Numbered from the stretch's first letter, positions 23,383 to 31,957 are shown. The stretch: 64,000 nt of DNA from an uncultured Lentisphaerota bacterium (GCA_903912445.1 CAIWHP010000245.1:24169-88168), one strand, 5' to 3'. The notes: a model not told the origin generated them from the sequence alone. Made by a program: numbers and translations.

Positions 23383-23443
23383 GCGCGCCGGACTTGTCGG
23401 GGCAGGGCAAACCTGTTAGTAACGCGCGAGGAATTCAACCGTC

Positions 23444-25105
23444 ATGCTGACATCGCTGCGCGTTAAAAATTTGGCCCTGGTGGAGCGGGTGAACGCCGAG
23501 TTCGGGGCGGGGCTCAACGTCATCACCGGCGAGACCGGCACCGGCAAGAGCATTCTCATCGGCGCCCTGAGCCTCGTGCTCGGCGAACGCGCCGAGAAGC
23601 GCCTGATCCGCGCGGGCGCCGACGCCTGCGGCGCCGAGGCCATCTTCCAGCTGGCCGACGCCGACGCCGTGAACACCCTGCTGACCGAGTCCGGCCTCGA
23701 GCCGTGCGCGGACGGCCAGCTCATCATCCGCCGCATCCTCAAGGCGGAGGGCGCGAACCAGATCGTCGTCAACGACCAGCCCGCCACGCTGCAGCTGCTC
23801 AAGCAACTCGGCGAGCTGCTCGTGGACATGCACGGCCCCTACGACCACCAGTCGCTGCTCAACCCGGCGTTCCAGCTCGACCTGCTCGACGCCTTCGGCC
23901 ACGTCTGGGGCGTGCGCGAAACCTACGAGGCCGCCTATGCGCAATGGCGCGGCTGCGAGGACCGCATCGCGCAGCTGCTGGCGGAGACCGCCGACCCGAC
24001 CGCCGAGATGGACCGGCTGCAGTACATCATCAAGGACATCGAGGCGGCGGCGCCGGAGGTGGGCGAGGAGGAGCGCGTCGTGCGCGAGCAGAAGCTGCTC
24101 GGCCAGGCACAGCGCGTGCAGGAGCTGTGCGGCGGCGCCTCGAACGCGCTGGCCGAGGACGAGACGGCGGCGTTCAACGGCATCGTGGCCGCCCTGAAGG
24201 CGATCGAGGAGCTCGCGCGCCTGGCGCCCGAGGCCGCCGAATGGCTGGAGCAGCTCCGGGTCATCAATGGCCAGCTGCAGGAGATCAACGGCGGGCTGAC
24301 CAATCTGGCCGAGAAGACCGAGGCCGACCCGACCCGCCTGGACTGGCTCGACGAACGGCTGGCCGTCTACCAGCGGTTGCGGAAGAAATACGCGCCCACC
24401 GCCCCCGAGGTGCTCGCCCTGCTCGCCCGCACCAAGGACAAGCTGCGCAGCCTCCAGACGCGCGACGAGCAGCTCGAGCGGCTGCGCCAGGAGAGCGCGC
24501 AGGCGCTGGCGGGGGTCCGCCTGCGCGGCGTGGAGCTGCGCGCGGAGCGCAGCAGCGCCAGCACCGTGCTCGCCGAGGCGGTCACCAAGGAGCTGCGCGC
24601 CTTGGGCTTTGTCGGCGGCCGCTTCGCCGTCGAGCTGCAGGACGCCGGGCCGCAGCCCTCCGGCCTGGACATCGTCGAGTTCGGCTTTGCGCCGAACATC
24701 GGCGAGCCGATGCACCCGCTGCGCGCCATCGCCTCCAGCGGCGAGATCGCGCGCGTCATGCTCGCCACCAAGTGCGTCCTCGCCAAGCACGACCGCATCC
24801 CGGTGCTGATCTTCGACGAGATCGACGCGAACATCGGCGGCGAGACCGGCAATGCCGTCGGCAAGAAGCTCGCCGAGGTGGCCAAGAATCATCAGGTGAT
24901 CTGCATCACGCACCTGCCGCAGGTCGCCGCGCACGGCACGACGCATCTGGCCGTGACCAAGAGCGTGCGCGAGGGCCGGACGTTCACGGAGGCCAAGCTG
25001 CTCGACGAGCGGGAGCGCGTGAACGAGCTGGCGCGGATGCTCGGCGGCCGCGACCTGACCAACGTCACGCTGGCCCACGCCCGCGCCATGCTGGGGAAAG
25101 GCTGA
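23444..25105 (+). CDS. recN: DNA repair protein RecN
   Basis: A 553-residue SMC-like ATPase acting in double-strand break repair. The N-terminal half has VITGETGTGKSILIGALSLV (Walker A near residue 30) and VVNDQPATLQLLKQLGELLV with DMHGPYDHQSLL. A coiled-coil centre follows (about residues 150-370). The C-terminal half has the ABC signature region IASSGEIARVMLATK and Walker B LIFDEIDANIGGETG (near residue 457), then VICITHLPQVAAHGTTHLAV. This is the normal length and domain order. The gene ends four bases before the end of a convergent minus-strand gene. Confidence 0.97.
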   Translation: MLTSLRVKNLALVERVNAEFGAGLNVITGETGTGKSILIGALSLVLGERAEKRLIRAGADACGAEAIFQLADADAVNTLLTESGLEPCADGQLIIRRILKAEGANQIVVNDQPATLQLLKQLGELLVDMHGPYDHQSLLNPAFQLDLLDAFGHVWGVRETYEAAYAQWRGCEDRIAQLLAETADPTAEMDRLQYIIKDIEAAAPEVGEEERVVREQKLLGQAQRVQELCGGASNALAEDETAAFNGIVAALKAIEELARLAPEAAEWLEQLRVINGQLQEINGGLTNLAEKTEADPTRLDWLDERLAVYQRLRKKYAPTAPEVLALLARTKDKLRSLQTRDEQLERLRQESAQALAGVRLRGVELRAERSSASTVLAEAVTKELRALGFVGGRFAVELQDAGPQPSGLDIVEFGFAPNIGEPMHPLRAIASSGEIARVMLATKCVLAKHDRIPVLIFDEIDANIGGETGNAVGKKLAEVAKNHQVICITHLPQVAAHGTTHLAVTKSVREGRTFTEAKLLDERERVNELARMLGGRDLTNVTLAHARAMLGKG

Positions 25106-25109
25106 CGCC

Positions 25110-25973
25110 CTACCGCGGGCCGATGACCGGGAGGATGTGCGGGGTCAGGCTGATGCCCAGTGCTTGCGTCGTGCCGTCCTGCTGCACGCCGACAAGGAAC
25201 CGATTGTAGAATTCCGCGTGTTGGCCCAAGCCGCCGAGCTGGAGCGTGCGGCCGTCGGCCACTTCGACCTCCGTCGCCAGCTCGATCAGCTGCCGTGTGA
25301 ACGGCTTGCCCGCGACCGTGCCGCTCAATTGCGGATAGATCCGGATGGCGATGTTCGGGCCGTCGCCGATGATGGTGGGCTGCACCACCAGCTGCGCCCC
25401 GACGCGCTCCCACGAGATGCGCTCGCCCAGCACGCGCCGGCCCACGAGGTAGTCCATCAGGTAATCCAGGTGGGGTACTTCTGTGCCGATAAACAGCGAG
25501 GCGGCATGCCCGCTGGACACGGTCAGGAGTTGCGTCGTGTCCCCGCTGGTCGTGAGGGTGTTGTCGACCGCACGGACCTGTACCCGCAGGGAGCCCCGGT
25601 GCAGAGGGTCCGGTTCCAGACGGGCGCCGCGCCCGCCGACGGACACCCCGCGCTGCTGCTGGCGCCCCGACTGCTGGAACCGCACCTTCACCTGCACGTT
25701 GCGGGGGATGAACGTCAGGCCCGGCACCGCGGCCTTGAGCTGCGCATGCCGCGCCGCCGTGGTGATCACCAGCAACCGCGAGTTGGCGCGGTCGGGGGTC
25801 ACCACGCCGTCCGCGCCTGCCAGTGCGCGGACGGTGGCGAGGATCGCCTCGTTGTGGGGGTCGAGCGGATACGTCTTCAGCACCTGGGCTTCGTTCGTGT
25901 CCGCCGCCGTGCAGAGCAGAACCCCCAGCAGCGCCGCCCCGCAAGCCGCCAGCCAACTGCGTCGCGTCTTCAT
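25110..25973 (-). CDS. Secretin-like exported protein
   Basis: A 287-residue protein with a signal peptide (RSWLAACGAALLGVLLCTAA). An N-domain like those of secretins follows (LKTYPLDPHNEAILATVRAL, then PDRANSRLLVITTAARHAQL). The second half resembles part of the secretin core: VSSGHAASLFIGTEVPHLDY, VGAQLVVQPTIIGDGPNIAI and ELATEVEVADGRTLQLGGL. It is much shorter than type II/III or pilus secretins and lacks the rest of a secretion operon nearby. It may be a stand-alone relative. ATG 25973 chosen to start the leader. Confidence 0.65.
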   Translation of the reverse strand: MKTRRSWLAACGAALLGVLLCTAADTNEAQVLKTYPLDPHNEAILATVRALAGADGVVTPDRANSRLLVITTAARHAQLKAAVPGLTFIPRNVQVKVRFQQSGRQQQRGVSVGGRGARLEPDPLHRGSLRVQVRAVDNTLTTSGDTTQLLTVSSGHAASLFIGTEVPHLDYLMDYLVGRRVLGERISWERVGAQLVVQPTIIGDGPNIAIRIYPQLSGTVAGKPFTRQLIELATEVEVADGRTLQLGGLGQHAEFYNRFLVGVQQDGTTQALGISLTPHILPVIGPR

Positions 25974-26035
25974 GGCGGCACTATAACGCATTTCGTGCAC
26001 CAGGGGAAATCCGTCCCGGGTGGGGTTGCGGGCCC

Positions 26036-26073
26036 GTATAAAAAGAAAGGAGACGGTTTGCACCGTCTCCTTT
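26036..26073 (-). terminator. Rho-independent terminator of the HU gene
   Basis: A perfect 11-bp stem (AAAGGAGACGG...CCGTCTCCTTT, loop of six) at 26046-26073 starts 21 bases after the HU stop on the minus strand. It is followed in that direction by CTTTTTATA. It is nearly symmetrical and could also slow transcription entering from the other side. Confidence 0.9.
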
Positions 26074-26093
26074 CGCGTCCCGCTGGTGCGGAA

Positions 26094-26378
26094 TTATTTC
26101 TTCGCGCCGAGGATCGCATCCTTCGCGGCCTTCGCCACGCGGAACCGCAAGACCTTTTTGGCCTTAATCAGGAGCGGCGCGCCAGTCGCCGGGTTGCGGC
26201 CCATACGTTCCTTGCGCTGCACGAGCACCAGCTTGCCGAGGCCCTGTAACACGAAAGTGTTCTTCGCTTCCTTGTACGCGAGCTTGGCCAGTTCGTCGAA
26301 GAACTGCCCGACCTGCTTCTTCGACACACCCAGCTTTTCGGCCAACGCGGCCTGCACCTGCGATTTCGTCAATGCCAT
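26094..26378 (-). CDS. HU-family DNA-binding protein
   Basis: A 94-residue histone-like protein that bends and compacts DNA as a dimer. It begins MALTKSQVQAALAEKLGVSK, then the second helix, the saddle strands VLQGLGKLVLVQRKERMGRN and the arm tip GRNPATG, whose proline intercalates between base pairs. The C-terminal tail is basic (AKAAKDAILGAKK). A strong GGAGG lies seven bases before the ATG, and a strong terminator follows, fitting an abundant protein. A DJ-1 gene lies upstream on the same strand, about 100 bases away. Confidence 0.95.
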   Translation of the reverse strand: MALTKSQVQAALAEKLGVSKKQVGQFFDELAKLAYKEAKNTFVLQGLGKLVLVQRKERMGRNPATGAPLLIKAKKVLRFRVAKAAKDAILGAKK

Positions 26379-26480
26379 ATCAATATCCTCCAGCTCTTAT
26401 TGTTTGTTGACCCACTGACACAATACGTCCAAACGGCAGGGAAATGTTTGCACCGCAGGCCTGAAAACACAAGTGTTTTT

Positions 26481-27068
26481 TTACTTTTCCGGGTCGCGCC
26501 GCCCGAGCCTTTTCAGCTCTTCCGGAGCGAGCACGATGGCCCGCGCGAGCTCCTCCGCTTGGGCACCGCCCGCGACCAGCGCGACGAGGGTCAGCGCGAA
26601 GGCAAACGTGGTGCCCGCGCCCTGGCTCGTCACGATATTTCCATCCACCACCACCGCTTCATCCACGCGCCGCGCCAGGGTGAATTCCGAGACGACGCCC
26701 GGATGGCAGGTGGCGCGCCGGCCGGCGAGCACGCCGGCGTCCTGCAGCACCAGCGGGCCGGCGCACACCGCCGCGGTCAGCTTCCCGCCCTCGGCATGGG
26801 CCCGCACGGCGGCGATGACGCGCTGGTCGTGCCGCAGGTTTTCCACGCCGCGCGCGCCGCCGGGGATCGCGATGATATCGAACAGCGCCGGATCAATCCG
26901 GTCCCAGACCTCGTCCGGTACCAGCCGTGTGCCGCGCGCCGCCGTTACCGTGCCGGCCTTCAGGCCCACCGTCAGCACGTGCCACTGCGCGCGCCGCAGC
27001 ATGTCGATGATGATCGTCGCTTCCATCTCCTCGACGCCATCTGCCAGCGGAACCAGGACTGTTTTCAT
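26481..27068 (-). CDS. DJ-1/PfpI-family protein
   Basis: A 195-residue protein of the DJ-1/ThiJ group (YajL-like). It opens KTVLVPLADGVEEMEATIII, placing the acidic residue of the active site, then IIAIPGGARGVENL and LTAAVCAGPLVLQDAGVL with the nucleophile cysteine in AVCAGP. HPGVVSEF and VTSQGAGTTFAFALTLVALV complete the family pattern. Members act in protection or repair of proteins against oxidative or carbonyl damage. ATG 27068 starts at the first strand. A weak hairpin (AAAACA...TGTTTT, 26465-26478) directly follows the stop. Confidence 0.92.
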   Translation of the reverse strand: MKTVLVPLADGVEEMEATIIIDMLRRAQWHVLTVGLKAGTVTAARGTRLVPDEVWDRIDPALFDIIAIPGGARGVENLRHDQRVIAAVRAHAEGGKLTAAVCAGPLVLQDAGVLAGRRATCHPGVVSEFTLARRVDEAVVVDGNIVTSQGAGTTFAFALTLVALVAGGAQAEELARAIVLAPEELKRLGRRDPEK

Positions 27069-27198
27069 GGGCAACCACCTTTCTGCGCAGTGCGGCGCCG
27101 GCTGGCCGGGCAACATGCCTCGGGGCAACCCGCAGGACCGCAAAAATTCTCCTCAACTCTATGCCGCCGCCCGCGCTTTGCCAAGGTGCCGGTTCCGC

Positions 27199-28200
27199 TC
27201 AGTCCACCGGCTCCAAGGTGATCGGCGTGCCGTTGGGCTGGGCCGGATAGCGCACTTCCTGGCCGGTGGTGACGCGGCAGAACTGGTTGGTTCCCTGCGT
27301 CACCCGGCACTGCCGCCAGGCGGCGGGGAGGCTGGTGACGAGCGTGAGCGGCTGGTCGTAGCGTTGCGGATCGGCCTGGCACGTGAGGCGGACGCTGATC
27401 GTCCGGCCGGTGGCCGCGAGAATCTGCACCGCGGCGGTGTCGCGCTCGCGCTCATATTGGTGCGCGGCGATGTGGTCGGCGATCCACAGCGCGCCGCGCT
27501 CGCGGCGCTCCTTGAGCCCGTCGAGCAGCGGCAGAAAAACGTCCTGCTTCAGCGCCCAGAAATCCTGGTAGCTCCCTTTCGGGTTGATGCGCTCGACGCC
27601 GTGGATGACGAGGTATTCCAAGCCGCCCTTCGCGATCGCCTGGTCGGCCAGCGCCAGCATCTCGGCGGTGGTCTTGAGGTGATAGACCGCGCCGTGGCCG
27701 GTGAAGGGCGGGCGGCTGATGAGCCGGTGCTTTTGCAGCAGCTCGTCCAGCTGCGGCGCGGTGATATTCCAGGCGCCCTTGCCGACGCCGGGCTGGCCGT
27801 AGGACAGCAGCCGCGTGGCCGTGCCGGGGGCGATGCCGCGGATGATGCGCGCACACTCGCCGATCTCCCAGTCCGCATTGGCCGGATCCTTGACGCCCTT
27901 GTGCGTCATCGTGTGGACGCCATAGGCCATGCCCTGCTGCCAGACGTTGCTTTCCCACTCGCCGCGGAACTTCTGGTATTCGCCCTTGCCGGGGTTGATG
28001 TAGAAGGTGGCGGTCAGCCCGCGCTTGGCGAGCTCCGGCGCGGCCACCTGGAAGTGGCTGGGCCAGCTGTCGTCGAACATCAGCAGGAACGCGGCCTGCG
28101 CGTCGCCCGGCCAGCGCGCGACGCGCGTCGCGCCCGGGTCGGCGTCGGCGCGCAGCGCCAGCGCGCACAGCAGGCTGCCCAGCAGGAGTTTCCGCTTCAT
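27199..28200 (-). CDS. Exported polysaccharide deacetylase
   Basis: A 333-residue protein with a signal peptide (MKRKLLLGSLLCALALRADA). The NodB domain is seen in AAFLLMFDDSWPSHFQV (DD metal motif), KRGLTATFYINPGKGEY and YGVHTMTHKGVKD (HxxxH metal pair). The C-terminal part after residue 240 is a beta-rich domain (TISVRLTCQADPQRYDQPL). Likely removes acetyl groups from an extracellular or wall polysaccharide. The ATG overlaps the stop of the UDG gene by four bases (ATGA), so the two are translationally coupled although their functions are unrelated. Confidence 0.88.
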   Translation of the reverse strand: MKRKLLLGSLLCALALRADADPGATRVARWPGDAQAAFLLMFDDSWPSHFQVAAPELAKRGLTATFYINPGKGEYQKFRGEWESNVWQQGMAYGVHTMTHKGVKDPANADWEIGECARIIRGIAPGTATRLLSYGQPGVGKGAWNITAPQLDELLQKHRLISRPPFTGHGAVYHLKTTAEMLALADQAIAKGGLEYLVIHGVERINPKGSYQDFWALKQDVFLPLLDGLKERRERGALWIADHIAAHQYERERDTAAVQILAATGRTISVRLTCQADPQRYDQPLTLVTSLPAAWRQCRVTQGTNQFCRVTTGQEVRYPAQPNGTPITLEPVD

Positions 28201-29123
28201 GAGGGCGGGGCGGTTTTTTGCGGCGGCACTTCGCGGCCGACCTTCTTGAGGACCGCCGTCAGATCCTCCCAGACCTCCCACCAGCGCGCGCGGTCCTCGC
28301 CGCCGCCGCGCAGCAGGAACGAGGGGTGCAGGGTCGGCATCACGTCCACGCCCTGATATTTCTGCCACTGGCCGCGCAGCTTGGTGATGCCGGTCTGGTT
28401 GTTGAGCAGGCCCTTCACCGCGGTCGCGCCGAGGCAGACGATGACCTTCGGCTTGAGTGCGGCGACCTGCTCGCGCAGGTAGGGCAGGCAGGCGGCCATC
28501 TCGTCGGGCGCCGGCACGCGGTTATCGGGCGGCCGGCATTTGACGATGTTGGCGATGAACACCTGGTCGCGCGTCAGGCCCATGCGGATGATCATGCGCG
28601 TGAGGAGCTGGCCCGCGCGGCCGACGAACGCGAGGCCCTGCCGGTCTTCGTCCTCGCCCGGGCCTTCGCCGACGAACATGATTTCCGGCGTCGCCGTCCC
28701 CTGGCCCGGCACCGTACGCGTACGCGACTTGCCCAGGCGACACTGCGAGCAGACCGCCACGCGCGCCGCGATCTCCGCGAGCGCGGGACTCGAGGTGGTC
28801 AGCGGTGCGGCGGGCGGAGTTTTCGCCGCAGGCGCGGCCACCGGCGCGGCGGGCGGCGGCGTGGGCGCTGGCTTTTCCAAGGCTTGGAAACTCGCACCGG
28901 TGGTTTTTCCAAGGCTTGGAACTTTTGGCGCTTCGGTTTTCCAACCCTTGGAAACCGGCGCCGGCGCAGAACGGGTGGAGGGAGGGGTGGCAGGCGCGCG
29001 CGCCGCCGTCGTGGCGGTCAAAATTTTTGGATCGGCGGCGACCGTGCGCACACCTTCTTCCTTGAGCCACTGGAGGTGGCTTTCGAGTTGGCTCAAAGAC
29101 TGCGCCAGTTTCTTTTTTTGCAT
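28197..29123 (-). CDS. Uracil-DNA glycosylase, family 4, with repeat-coded linker
   Basis: Removes uracil from DNA; family 4 enzymes carry a 4Fe-4S cluster. Of the 308 residues, the catalytic domain is the last 190: CSQCRLGKSRTRTVPGQG (first two cysteines, near 124-127), IMFVGEGPGEDEDRQGLAFV (active-site motif), VFIANIVKCRPPDNRVPAP (third cysteine), KVIVCLGATAVKG (fourth) and MPTLHPSFLLR (second active-site motif). The N-terminal part is a helix (KKLAQSLSQLESHLQWLKEE) and a long linker. Residues 57-84 of the linker are coded by three units of the 32-bp repeat, read as VSKGWKTEAPKVPSLGKTT and SFQALEK. The frame is kept. Confidence 0.93.
   Translation of the reverse strand: MQKKKLAQSLSQLESHLQWLKEEGVRTVAADPKILTATTAARAPATPPSTRSAPAPVSKGWKTEAPKVPSLGKTTGASFQALEKPAPTPPPAAPVAAPAAKTPPAAPLTTSSPALAEIAARVAVCSQCRLGKSRTRTVPGQGTATPEIMFVGEGPGEDEDRQGLAFVGRAGQLLTRMIIRMGLTRDQVFIANIVKCRPPDNRVPAPDEMAACLPYLREQVAALKPKVIVCLGATAVKGLLNNQTGITKLRGQWQKYQGVDVMPTLHPSFLLRGGGEDRARWWEVWEDLTAVLKKVGREVPPQKTAPPS
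28873..28956. repeat. Three-unit CCAA-N3-TTGG array inside the UDG gene
   Basis: Units are centred at 28882, 28914 and 28946, exactly 32 bases apart. The third, CGGTTTTCCAACCCTTGGAA, extends by pairing CGG with CCG. The array lies in the linker-coding part of the family 4 UDG gene and is translated. Confidence 0.9.
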
Positions 29124-29227
29124 GTCGGAACTCTGCCTTTTTGCCGGGTGGGATGCAAGGGTGATGCTCTGTGGCGGACGCAACGCAGCGCGTCCCTCCA
29201 CGTTTTACGCGGACGGTTTGCCTGGCG

Positions 29228-30163
29228 TCAATCGATGGCGGTGCCGCCGCGCTCCCGGAAGGCGCGCCAGAGCGTCCGGAAATCCTCGGGGACGGGCGCG
29301 GTGAAGCTCAGGGGCTGGCCGGTACGGGGGTGCTCGAAGGCGAGCTGGTGCGCGTGCAGCATCTGGCGGCCGGCGGGCGCCGGCAGGTCGCCTTTGCGGG
29401 CGCGGCCGTAGACGGTGTCGCCGATCACGGGATGGCCGATGTGCGTGAGGTGGACGCGGATCTGGTGGGTGCGCCCCGTGTGGATGCGGACGCGCAGCAC
29501 GGCCGCGTCGGCGAACTGCTCCAGCACCTCGTAGTCGGTCAGCGCGCGCCGGCCGATGTCCGGGTTCGCGGACATCTTCTTCCGGTCGCGCGTGCTGCGC
29601 CCGATCAGCGTCTCGATGTGGCCGGTGCGCGGCTCGACGACGCCCCAGACGAGCGCGAGGTATTCCTTCTGGACGAGCCCGTTCTTGAACTGGTGCGTCA
29701 GGCTGCTCATCGCCTGCTCGCTCTTGGCCACGACCAGCGCGCCGCTGGTGTCCATGTCGAGCCGGTGGACGATGCCCGGCCGCAGCTCGCCGCCGATGCC
29801 GGCGAGGTCGGCGCAGTGGTAGAGCAGCGCGTTGACCAGCGTGCCCTCGGCGTGGCCGGCGGCGGGGTGGACAACGAGGTCGGGCGGCTTGTCGATCACG
29901 ATGAGGTCGGCATCCTCGAACAGGATCTTCAGCGGAATGTCCTGCGCCACCAGGCCCACGGGCGCGGGTGGCGGAATTTCGAAGGCCACGACCTCCCCGG
30001 CGTGGACGGAGTGGCTGGCCTTGCGCGGTTGGCCGTCCACGGTCACGCGGCCCTCGCGGATGAGCTGCTGCCAGCGCGCGCGGGAGTGCCCTCCGCCTTG
30101 GGTGGCGAGGAAGGCGTCGAGCCGGGCGCCGGCGGCTTCAGGTTGGACGATGAACTGATCCAT
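29228..30163 (-). CDS. RluD-type 23S rRNA pseudouridine synthase
   Basis: A 311-residue RNA-modifying enzyme. An S4 domain comes first (GARLDAFLATQGGGHSRARW, then LIREGRVTVDGQPRK), followed by the synthase domain: LIVIDKPPDLVVHPAAGHAE, the catalytic aspartate in GIVHRLDMDTSGALVVAKS, EYLALVWGV, VRIHTGRTHQIRVHL and HPVIGDTVYG. Length and order match RluC/RluD. RluD modifies helix 69 of 23S rRNA; the exact target site here is an inference. It starts 39 bases after lgt on the same strand. Confidence 0.94.
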   Translation of the reverse strand: MDQFIVQPEAAGARLDAFLATQGGGHSRARWQQLIREGRVTVDGQPRKASHSVHAGEVVAFEIPPPAPVGLVAQDIPLKILFEDADLIVIDKPPDLVVHPAAGHAEGTLVNALLYHCADLAGIGGELRPGIVHRLDMDTSGALVVAKSEQAMSSLTHQFKNGLVQKEYLALVWGVVEPRTGHIETLIGRSTRDRKKMSANPDIGRRALTDYEVLEQFADAAVLRVRIHTGRTHQIRVHLTHIGHPVIGDTVYGRARKGDLPAPAGRQMLHAHQLAFEHPRTGQPLSFTAPVPEDFRTLWRAFRERGGTAID

Positions 30164-30202
30164 AAATTTCTTACAGCAGCCAACCAGGCCAACGAAGCCG
30201 GT

Positions 30203-30991
30203 TCACGCCGGCTTGGGACCCTTTGTTGCCCTCTGTTCAAGGCCACGGGTTTTGCGGCCAAAATAGAACCACAGCACGAGGCCGGCGAGGAACAGCGGGA
30301 CGCTGGTCTGCTGGGCCGAGGTCAGGCCGAAGGCGCCGTGCGGTTCCTCGCGGATGCACTCCACGAGGAAGCGGAACGGCGGATAGAGCAGCAGGTAGAG
30401 CGCGAAGACGCGGCCCGCGGGCGGGCGGCGGCGCAGGAAATAGCCGAGCAGCACGCCGAACAGCAGGAGGTTATAGGCCGCCTCGTAGAGCTGGGTCGGA
30501 TGTACGGACACGCCGTGGCTTTCGTGGTCCGCCGGGAAATGCACGGCCCACGGCAGGTTGGTCGGGAAGCCGTAGCAGCAGCCGTTGATGAAGCAGCCGA
30601 GGCGGCCGATGGCGTGGCCCAGCGGCAAAGCCACCACGCCGTAGTCGGCCAGCGACCACAGCGGGTCGCGATGGCGACGCGAGAAGACGATGACGGCGAG
30701 GCACGCGAGGAGGAAGCCGCCGTAGTAGACCAGCCCGCCGCGGTCCACGCGGAAGATTTCCAGCGGCTGCGCCTGATAATGCGCCCAGTTGGTCAGCACC
30801 TCGGCGATCCGCGCGCCGACGACGCCGCTGATCATGATCCAGAAGCCCAGCTCCGAGCCGTAGCCCGCGGGGCGGCCGGAGCGCGGCGCGAGCCAGTTCC
30901 AGAGGGCGATGGCGGCCAGAAAAGCCAGCGCCATCATCACGCCGAACCAGTAGATCGGCCGGCCAAAAAGTTCAAAAGCGATCGGGTCCAT
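30203..30991 (-). CDS. lgt: Prolipoprotein diacylglyceryl transferase
   Basis: Transfers diacylglycerol to the lipobox cysteine of prolipoproteins in the inner membrane. A 262-residue protein with about seven membrane segments. Signature stretches are GLVYYGGFLLACLAVIVFSR, HAIGRLGCFINGCCYG (essential Lgt signature with R and N), HPTQLYEAAYNLLLFG (histidine-tyrosine motif) and RFLVECIREEP. ATG 30991 begins MDPIAFELFGRPIYWFG, which is the normal start; a longer open frame is the antisense shadow of the 31118 gene. Needed for the several lipoproteins in this window. Confidence 0.96.
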   Translation of the reverse strand: MDPIAFELFGRPIYWFGVMMALAFLAAIALWNWLAPRSGRPAGYGSELGFWIMISGVVGARIAEVLTNWAHYQAQPLEIFRVDRGGLVYYGGFLLACLAVIVFSRRHRDPLWSLADYGVVALPLGHAIGRLGCFINGCCYGFPTNLPWAVHFPADHESHGVSVHPTQLYEAAYNLLLFGVLLGYFLRRRPPAGRVFALYLLLYPPFRFLVECIREEPHGAFGLTSAQQTSVPLFLAGLVLWFYFGRKTRGLEQRATKGPKPA

Positions 30992-31117
30992 AGGGACGGG
31001 AAGTTTCCCTGCTGGCGGGCGGAAAACAAGTTTTTTCCCCGCCACAATAAAGGCGCGCGCCGGCCCGTTAAATGCCCAGAGGGCATGCAGCCCGTCAGAT
31101 AACGGAAGGATGTTACG

Positions 31118-31894
31118 ATGAAAACAGAGAAGTTGATGAAGTGGATGGGCGCCACGGCCGGCCTGTGCCTGGCGTTCGGCCTGACCGCCCGCGCGGAAGA
31201 GGGCAGCAGCACCAACGCCCCGGCCAAGCACCATGGCGGCCCGGGCCTGCATCGCGGCGCCGGCGGTGGCGGTGAATTCGGCGGCGCCAGCAGCGAAGAA
31301 ATACAGAAGTTCCGTGAGAAGCTCAAAGACATGACGCCCGAGCAGCGCCAGGAAGCCATCCAGAAGTTCCGCCAGAAAATGGGCGCGAAGGCTGGCGGAG
31401 GCGAAGCGGACGGGGCCAACCGCGAGGAGATGGCCAAGTTCCGCGAGAAGCTCAAAGACATGACGCCCGAACAGCGCCAGGAGGCGATCCAGAAGTTCCG
31501 CGAGAAGATGGGTGCCAAGGGCGGCGGCGCAGGCGGCGAGCAATGGCGCGACAAACTCAAGGACATGACGCCCGAGCAGCGCCGCGAGGCGATGCAGAAG
31601 ATGGGCGATAAGATGAAGGAACGCGTCGAGCAGAGCGACAAGCTCACCGCCGACCAGAAGAAGGAAGTTCTGGCCCACATGGCGCAGATGAAAGCCGCGC
31701 GCGAGAAAATCATGAGCGATGCCTCGCTGACCGAAGAGCAGAAGCGCGAAGCGCAGCAGAAACTCCGCGAGAAGTCGCGCGAGATGTTCGAGAAGTACCG
31801 CGAAGCGCTCGGCGACGGCCAGGGCCAGCACAAAGCAGGTGGCCCTGCCAAAGCCGGCGGACAGAAACCCGTCGAAGCCAAACCCAGCGTCTAA
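31118..31894 (+). CDS. Exported protein with three charged tandem repeats
   Basis: A 258-residue protein with a signal peptide (MGATAGLCLAFGLTARAEE). A Gly/His-rich segment follows, then three repeats with the core FREKLKDMTPEQRQEAIQKF (starts near residues 66, 108 and 147; the third is shorter and reads WRDKLKDMTPEQRREAMQKM), and a highly charged helical C-terminal half (SLTEEQKREAQQKLREKSRE). The LTPEQ/MTPEQ boxes recall DUF3106 and Spy-like proteins. The repeats are separated by GAKxGGG spacers and the DNA copies are nearly identical, so they expanded recently. ATG follows GGAAGGA. A repeat-derived terminator follows. Confidence 0.85.
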   Translation: MKTEKLMKWMGATAGLCLAFGLTARAEEGSSTNAPAKHHGGPGLHRGAGGGGEFGGASSEEIQKFREKLKDMTPEQRQEAIQKFRQKMGAKAGGGEADGANREEMAKFREKLKDMTPEQRQEAIQKFREKMGAKGGGAGGEQWRDKLKDMTPEQRREAMQKMGDKMKERVEQSDKLTADQKKEVLAHMAQMKAAREKIMSDASLTEEQKREAQQKLREKSREMFEKYREALGDGQGQHKAGGPAKAGGQKPVEAKPSV

Positions 31895-31915
31895 GCTGGT
31901 CCGTGCGTAGCATTG

Positions 31916-31957
31916 CGGCGGTTTTTCCAACCCTTGGAAAAGCCGCCGTTTCTTTTT
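31916..31957 (+). terminator. Rho-independent terminator built from a dispersed repeat
   Basis: Left arm CGGCGGTTTTTCCAA (31916-31930) pairs with TTGGAAAAGCCGCCG (31934-31948) around a CCC loop, with one mismatch in 15. TTTCTTTTT follows directly (31949-31957). It begins 21 bases after the stop of the tandem-repeat protein gene. The inner part is the CCAA-N3-TTGG dyad. Confidence 0.85.

Noticed and set aside
26380-26480. A promoter for the HU gene
   Set aside because: Candidate -35/-10 pairs (for example TTGTGT...ATAAGA) match too poorly to report.
30203-31930. A 575-residue Lgt fusion
   Set aside because: The extra N-terminal part is antisense to the tandem-repeat protein gene; Lgt starts normally at 30991.
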